Made by a program: the position numbers and the translations under genes. A DNA stretch of 64,000 nucleotides from NCBI GenBank assembly GCA_963844865.1, contig CAWJPY010000013.1, forward strand, positions 186,001 through 250,000, read 5' to 3'. Numbering within the stretch: position 1 is the first letter of the stretch; each line of letters opens with the position of its first letter. The notes beneath the pieces were generated by a model, which made no database searches, had not been told where the DNA came from, and saw nothing but the letters and a program-made list of their open reading frames with translations. Positions 60,254 through 64,000 of the stretch are shown piece after piece. This stretch comes from CAWJPY01 sp963844865. Lineage in GTDB: Bacteria > Acidobacteriota > Thermoanaerobaculia > Thermoanaerobaculales > Sulfomarinibacteraceae.

Positions 60254-61206
60254 GCCGTGGCCCGTCCCGTCGTGACCTGTTCGGCATCGCCGCCGCCGGT
60301 CTCCTGGCGGGGCGCGCACATCCCGGAGGCGCGGCGGCGTCGAGACCCGGCGTGGTCGGTACCGCGCGTCTCGACGCCGACGTGGTGGACCGCGCCTCCT
60401 GCCTCCGCACCGTGACGGGCGCCATCTGCGCAGCCACCGGCGCCGAGGCGATCGGTGCGGCCATGTCGGGGCTGTTCAGGAGCTCGGACGTGGTCGGCAT
60501 CAAGGTGAACTGCCTCGGCGGCCCGCGCCTGTCGCCGCGGGTCGAGCTGGTCTCGGCCCTGGCGGATCTCCTGGCGTCGGCGGGCATCGATCGGCGCCGC
60601 ATCATCGTCTTCGATCGCTCGACACGCGAGCTGGAGCGCGCCGGTTTCGTGCCCCGGGCCGCGGGGGGCCGCTTCGCGTGCACGGGGATCGACAACGACT
60701 ACGAGCGCGCGGTGTCCACCTCGGGCCAGATCGGGTCCTGCTTCGCGCGGCTGGTGGCGACCACGTGCACGGCCCTCGTCTCCTTCGGGGTGGTCAAGGA
60801 CCACGACCTGGCAGGCGTGTCGGCGGGGCTCAAGAACTGGTACGGGGTGATCCACAATCCCAACAAGTATCACGACTCCGGGTGCGATCCCTTCGTCGCG
60901 GACGTGGTGCGCCATCCCTACATCCGGGGCAAGCTGCGTCTGACTCTGCTGGACGGTGTGGAGGGACAGTGCCAGGGAGGGCCGGCGCTGAGCCCGAACC
61001 ACCTCTTCCCCCTGGGCACGGTGGCTGCGAGCACCGATCCGGTGGCGGCGGACCTGTGGGCCTGGCGGATGATCGAGGCCGAGCGCGAGCGCCGCGGGCT
61101 GCCATCGCTGACCCAGGAGGAGCGAGCGCCCCATTTCATCGCCACCGCAGCGGCCTACGGCCTCGGCGTGGGTCGGCCTGAAGAGCTGAGGACGGTTGCG
61201 GCATGA
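60250..61206 (+). CDS. DUF362 protein with Tat signal, in AmmeMemoRadiSam operon
   Basis: 318 residues. The N-terminus is SRGPSRRDLFGIAAAGLLAG, a twin-arginine signal (SRRDLF). The DUF362 body has SDVVGIKVNCLGGPRLSPRV, LKNWYGVIHNPNKYHDSGCD, then PFVADVVRHPYIRGKLRLTL, and TVAASTDPVAADLWAWRMIE. DUF362 proteins often sit with ferredoxins or radical enzymes; here no [4Fe-4S] motif is visible. It lies between the MEMO-AMMECR1 fusion and the radical SAM gene, overlapping both by four bases (GTGA, ATGA). The three gene products are thus made in strict coupling. Function unknown. Confidence 0.85.
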   Translation: MSRGPSRRDLFGIAAAGLLAGRAHPGGAAASRPGVVGTARLDADVVDRASCLRTVTGAICAATGAEAIGAAMSGLFRSSDVVGIKVNCLGGPRLSPRVELVSALADLLASAGIDRRRIIVFDRSTRELERAGFVPRAAGGRFACTGIDNDYERAVSTSGQIGSCFARLVATTCTALVSFGVVKDHDLAGVSAGLKNWYGVIHNPNKYHDSGCDPFVADVVRHPYIRGKLRLTLLDGVEGQCQGGPALSPNHLFPLGTVAASTDPVAADLWAWRMIEAERERRGLPSLTQEERAPHFIATAAAYGLGVGRPEELRTVAA

Positions 61207-62342
61207 CCTGCGATCGTCGCGAGCTGCTGCGCATGGCTGCGGCCGGCAGCGCCGGATCGGTGGCGGCGCGGTGGTTGGGCGCCGGTGAGCTGCCCCGGCC
61301 CGGCGAGCAGGTGCCGGCGGGCAGCGAGCTCCCGGCTCGGGAGGCATCGTGGTATCGGCGCCTTCCGGCGGGCAAGGTCGAGTGTCAGCTCTGCCCCCGG
61401 GGCTGCACCGTGGCCAACGCCGAGCGAGGCTCGTGCGGCAACCGGGAGAACCGCGACGGGACGTACACCACGCTGGTGCACGGCCTCGCCTGCAGCCTGC
61501 ACGTGGATCCCATCGAGAAGAAGCCGTTCTTTCACGTGCTGCCCGGGCAGCAGGCCTTCTCCTTCGCCACCGCCGGCTGCAACGTGGAGTGCAAGTTCTG
61601 TCAGAACTGGGAGATCTCCCAGTTCCGCCCGGAGCAGGTGCGAGCCTACTACCTGCCCCCGGACGCCCTGGCCGAGACCGCGCGCCGGTCCGGGGCCGCC
61701 CTCACGGCAGCCACCTACTCCGAGCCGGTGGTGTTCTGGGAGTACGTCCGCGACGCCGCCCGAGCGGCGCGCGCCGCGGGGCTTCGCCCCACGGTGGTCT
61801 CCAACGGCTACATCCAGGAGCAACCTCTGCGCGAGGTGCTCCCCCTCCTGGATGCGGTGAAGGTGGACCTCAAGAGCTTCCGCGAGAGGTTCTACGTGGA
61901 GCAGGTGCGGGGGCACCTGGAGCCGGTGCTGAAGGCCCTGGAGGTCATTCGCGGCGCCGGGGTGTGGCTGGAGATCGTGGTTCTGCTCATCCCGACGCTG
62001 AACGACTCCGAAGGAGAGATCGACGAGCTGGCGCGGTGGGTCAAGACGAATCTCGGCCCCGACGTACCGGTCCACTTCACGCGCTTCCACCCCACCTACC
62101 GTCTCAGCAACCTCCCGCCCACGCCGGTCGCCACTCTGGAGCGGGCGTGGACGACGGCGCGCGCGGCCGGGCTCGATTTCGTGTACCTGGGCAACGTCCC
62201 GGGTCATCCGGGGGAGAACACGTCCTGCCCCGGTTGCGGTGACGTCCTCATTCGCAGGGTCGGGTTCCGGGTGCTCGAGAACCGTCTCCAGGACGGCTGC
62301 TGCCCTCGGTGCCGCCGCACGATTCCGGGCGTGTGGTCCTGA
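61203..62342 (+). CDS. AmmeMemoRadiSam system radical SAM enzyme, with twin-arginine-like N-terminus
   Basis: 379 residues. The radical SAM cluster motif CNVECKFC has cysteines at about 126, 130 and 133, followed by QNWEISQ. Before it lies KVECQLCPRGCTVANAERGS with CGNREN, and after it SNGYIQEQPLREVL and VKVDLKSFRERFY. The C-terminal CPGC and CPRC pairs suggest an added metal site. These features match the radical SAM member of the system (related to pyruvate formate-lyase activases). The N-terminus TCDRRELLRMAAAGSAGSVA resembles a Tat signal. Export would be unusual for an enzyme that needs SAM and low potential electrons, so it could be a retained relic or an anchor. It overlaps the DUF362 gene (ATGA). 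Confidence 0.9.
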   Translation: MTCDRRELLRMAAAGSAGSVAARWLGAGELPRPGEQVPAGSELPAREASWYRRLPAGKVECQLCPRGCTVANAERGSCGNRENRDGTYTTLVHGLACSLHVDPIEKKPFFHVLPGQQAFSFATAGCNVECKFCQNWEISQFRPEQVRAYYLPPDALAETARRSGAALTAATYSEPVVFWEYVRDAARAARAAGLRPTVVSNGYIQEQPLREVLPLLDAVKVDLKSFRERFYVEQVRGHLEPVLKALEVIRGAGVWLEIVVLLIPTLNDSEGEIDELARWVKTNLGPDVPVHFTRFHPTYRLSNLPPTPVATLERAWTTARAAGLDFVYLGNVPGHPGENTSCPGCGDVLIRRVGFRVLENRLQDGCCPRCRRTIPGVWS

Positions 62343-63325
62343 GGCCGCCGCCGACCGCCGCTCCCTCGAGGGCGCGGTCCTTGCCCGCCGCCGGAGTGCT
62401 CGCCCTGGGCGCGATCTACCTGGTCTGGGGGAGCACCTACCTGGCGATTCGCATCGCGGTCCGCGAGGGCGCAGGGTGGGGGCCGTTCTGGATGGGAGCC
62501 TGCCGGGTGTCCGTGGCTGCCGCAGTGCTGTTTGCGGTGAACCGCCTCCGGAGGGTCCGGCTGCGTCCGTCGAGGGCGGAGCTGTGGGTGTTGGCGGCGA
62601 GCGGGGGCCTCCTCTGGGTGGGGGGCAATGGAGGCGTGAACTGGGCGGAGCAGCACGTGGCCTCGGGTCTGGCGGCCCTGATCGTCGGCAGCATGCCGAT
62701 CTGGGTGGCCATCATGGAGGCGCTCCTGGACCGCCGGCCGCCCTCTGCCCGCCTCACGGCGGCATTGCTCACGGGCTTCGCGGGCCTGGCGGTGCTGACC
62801 TGGCCGTTGCTGCGCCACGGTGTGACGGCAGACGTCGCGGGTGTGGTGGTCCTGCTCGGGGGCACTCTCTGCTGGGGGGGCGGGTCGATCCTCCTGCGCC
62901 GCCGGCCGGTGTCCCTGGATCCGGTGGTCAGCTCCGGGTGGCAGCAGCTCGTGGGGAGCCTGGGCTTCGCCGCCCTGGCGCTCGCCACAGGGGAGCCGGC
63001 TCCGAGCCCCACGCTCCATGCGTGGTTGGCGTGGTCCTACCTGGTGGTGTTCGGCTCGCTGCTGGCGTTCACCTGCTTCGTCCTGGCGGTCAAGCTCCTG
63101 CCCACGACCCTGGTGATGACCTATGCCTACGTGAACCCGGTCATCGCGGTCATGCTGGGCTGGCTGATCCTCTCCGAGCCCATCACCCGGTACACGGTGG
63201 TCGGAACGGCTCTGATCCTCATCGGTGTGGTGGGAGTGTTTGCCGACAAGCGGGAGCCGCCCACGATCGCTCCGCCAGCAGCAGCGCCAGCGACGACGAT
63301 CAGCGGCAGCGATCAGGGGCGGTGA
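62333..63325 (+). CDS. EamA/DMT-family transporter
   Basis: About 330 residues with ten predicted helices in two EamA repeats. IYLVWGSTYLAIRIAVREGA opens helix 1, and MTYAYVNPVIAVMLGWLILS with EPITRYTVVGTALILIGVVG closes helices 9-10. It is a drug/metabolite exporter of unknown substrate. The start is uncertain: GTG 62333 overlaps the radical SAM stop, GTG 62309 is longer, and TTG 62382 has the best ribosome site (GAGGG) and gives a typical DMT N-terminus. The last ten residues (TTISGSDQGR) are encoded by the dispersed GATCAGCGGCAGCGA repeat, so the original C-terminus may have been replaced. Confidence 0.88.
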   Translation: MVLRPPPTAAPSRARSLPAAGVLALGAIYLVWGSTYLAIRIAVREGAGWGPFWMGACRVSVAAAVLFAVNRLRRVRLRPSRAELWVLAASGGLLWVGGNGGVNWAEQHVASGLAALIVGSMPIWVAIMEALLDRRPPSARLTAALLTGFAGLAVLTWPLLRHGVTADVAGVVVLLGGTLCWGGGSILLRRRPVSLDPVVSSGWQQLVGSLGFAALALATGEPAPSPTLHAWLAWSYLVVFGSLLAFTCFVLAVKLLPTTLVMTYAYVNPVIAVMLGWLILSEPITRYTVVGTALILIGVVGVFADKREPPTIAPPAAAPATTISGSDQGR

Positions 63326-63330
63326 TCGGC
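63298..63330. repeat. Dispersed GATCAGCGGCAGCGA-type repeat, copy 4
   Basis: GATCAGCGGCAGCGATCAGG is followed by GGCGGTGATCGGCG. This is the copy closest to the string near the transposase remnant (ATCAGCGGCAGCGATC is shared). It overlaps the 3' end of the EamA gene. Confidence 0.6.
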
Positions 63331-63369
63331 GCCGGCGTTCCGGTGCAGAGGAGCGGCGAGAGGGCGAGA

Positions 63370-63409
63370 CGACCCGGGGTCACTCGCCGATGATCTTGAC
63401 CAGGACGCG
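63370..63409 (+). repeat. Duplicated 3' tail of yjbQ
   Basis: Forty bases here repeat 63484-63523 with a single mismatch. The second copy contains the last codons of the minus-strand yjbQ gene (VKIIGE and stop), so this is a stray duplicate of that gene end, 114 bases away. The 168 bases 63326-63493 hold nothing else I can support. Confidence 0.8.
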
Positions 63410-63493
63410 ACAGGGGCCTGCCATACGCCGATGCACAGGCGGGAGTGGCGCGGTGGACGGAGAGGAGGGGCGAGTACGTGGGGCGACCCGGGG

Positions 63494-63916
63494 TCACTCC
63501 CCGATGATCTTGACCAGGACGCGCTTGGGTCTCCGTCCATCGAACTCTCCGTAGAAGATCCGCTCCCAGGGCCCGAAGTCGAGCGCCCCCTCGGTGATCG
63601 CCACCACCACCTCGCGGCCCATGATCTGCCGCTTGTGATGGGCGTCGGCGTTGTCCTCGCCGGTGCGATTGTGGTGGTACCGCTGGGGGGAGGGGTCGAA
63701 GGGCGCGAGCTCCTCCAGCCACTTCTTGTAGTCGCGGTGGAGGCCGGGCTCGTCGTCGTTGATGAACACGCTCGCGGTGATGTGCATGGCGTTGACCAGG
63801 CACAGGCCTTCCTGCACGCCGGAGGCGCGCACGGCATCCTCGACGTCCCTGGTGATGTTGACGAAGGCCATGCGCTCGGGGACGTTGAAGGTGAGGTAGG
63901 TGGTGGAGGACTTCAT
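63494..63916 (-). CDS. yjbQ: YjbQ/UPF0047 family protein
   Basis: 140 residues, full length. Typical blocks are VNAMHITASVFINDDEPGLH, DYKKWLEELAPFDPSPQRYH, DNADAHHKRQIMGREVVVAI and LDFGPWERIFYGEFDGRRPK. Some members have been reported to have weak thiamine-phosphate-synthase activity (hence the name secondary thiamine-phosphate synthase), but the physiological role is unsettled. The start ATG 63916 has an AAAGGA site nine bases upstream. It lies 40 bases after the stop of another minus-strand gene at the window edge, so the two may share a transcript. Confidence 0.92.
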   Translation of the reverse strand: MKSSTTYLTFNVPERMAFVNITRDVEDAVRASGVQEGLCLVNAMHITASVFINDDEPGLHRDYKKWLEELAPFDPSPQRYHHNRTGEDNADAHHKRQIMGREVVVAITEGALDFGPWERIFYGEFDGRRPKRVLVKIIGE

Positions 63917-63956
63917 GACGGTGGTCCTTTCCTGGGAGGTCGAGGGTCGCGGGCGC

Positions 63957-64000
63957 TCAGCCCTTCACCTGGAGCCTGACCCGCATCCACTTGCGGAGGC
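63957..64000 (-). CDS. C-terminal end of an unidentified gene, cut by window edge
   Basis: The minus strand reads LRKWMRVRLQVKG and a TGA at 63959-63957, continuing past the window. Thirteen residues are too few to name. It is reported only because the frame is open to the edge and ends a sensible distance (40 bases) before yjbQ on the same strand. Confidence 0.35.
   Translation of the reverse strand, partial: LRKWMRVRLQVKG

Overview
The window is a very GC-rich (by eye about 70%) chromosomal segment from a Gram-negative bacterium that respires. Gram-negative evidence is a TolC/CusBA-type tripartite efflux set, lipoprotein signals and Tat signals. Respiratory evidence is a full 13-subunit complex I operon and a cytochrome b558-type succinate dehydrogenase. 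The mix of a NuoCD fusion, b558-type SdhC, an exported AmmeMemoRadiSam cluster, an NTT-HEAT-cNMP fusion and a PhaR-like regulator would fit an Acidobacteriota-like or deltaproteobacterial/myxobacterial-like organism. I cannot settle the phylum from sequence alone. No rRNA, tRNA, CRISPR array or complete insertion sequence was seen.

Layout, left to right. 1-1.7 kb: hemA-hemC (haem synthesis, minus strand, hemC cut by the window edge). 2-5.4 kb: sdhC-sdhA-sdhB, with a one-base frame break in sdhA. 5.4-6.1 kb: a hairpin repeat, a tiny membrane protein and a promoter. 6.1-10.2 kb: a tightly coupled operon of an SPFH-domain protein, three further zinc-ribbon proteins (two with membrane helices) and a helical 173-residue protein; it resembles the Bacillus YdjGHI membrane-stress module. 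10.2-11.1 kb: a truncated REP-associated (IS200-like) transposase bordered by a repeat family that recurs at 16.9, 19.3 and 63.3 kb. 11.3-16.8 kb: heavy-metal RND efflux (TolC-, CusB- and CusA-like). 17-19.2 kb: recD2. 19.3-19.7 kb: repeats and an inverted repeat. 19.7-22.8 kb: a GMC oxidoreductase and acetate kinase. 22.8-28.3 kb: a TetR-led minus-strand operon for a MacAB-like ABC exporter whose permease is broken by several frame shifts.

28.5-43 kb: nuoA, B, CD, E, F, G, H, I, J, K, L, M, N, almost all start/stop coupled. With sdhCAB this gives two entry points for electrons into the quinone pool. 43.2-49 kb: a DUF3108 protein, a Shewanella-like phosphatase, and coupled to it a 1153-residue nucleotide-transporter-like membrane protein fused to HEAT repeats and a cyclic-nucleotide-binding domain. 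49-53.6 kb: signalling genes (FHA-GGDEF cyclase, TPR protein, hybrid histidine kinase). 53.7-57.3 kb: patatin lipase, PhaR-like regulator with a clear promoter, signal peptidase I, and a PanE-like reductase. 57.5-62.3 kb: a TPR/transglutaminase-like lipoprotein, then a three-gene AmmeMemoRadiSam cluster (MEMO-AMMECR1 fusion, DUF362, radical SAM enzyme) in which every product carries an export-type N-terminus. 62.3-64 kb: an EamA permease, a duplicated gene tail, yjbQ and the edge of one more gene.

The strongest candidates for little-described biology are the exported AmmeMemoRadiSam operon, the SPFH/zinc-ribbon operon, the NTT-HEAT-cNMP/phosphatase pair, and the dispersed repeat family linked to the transposase remnant.
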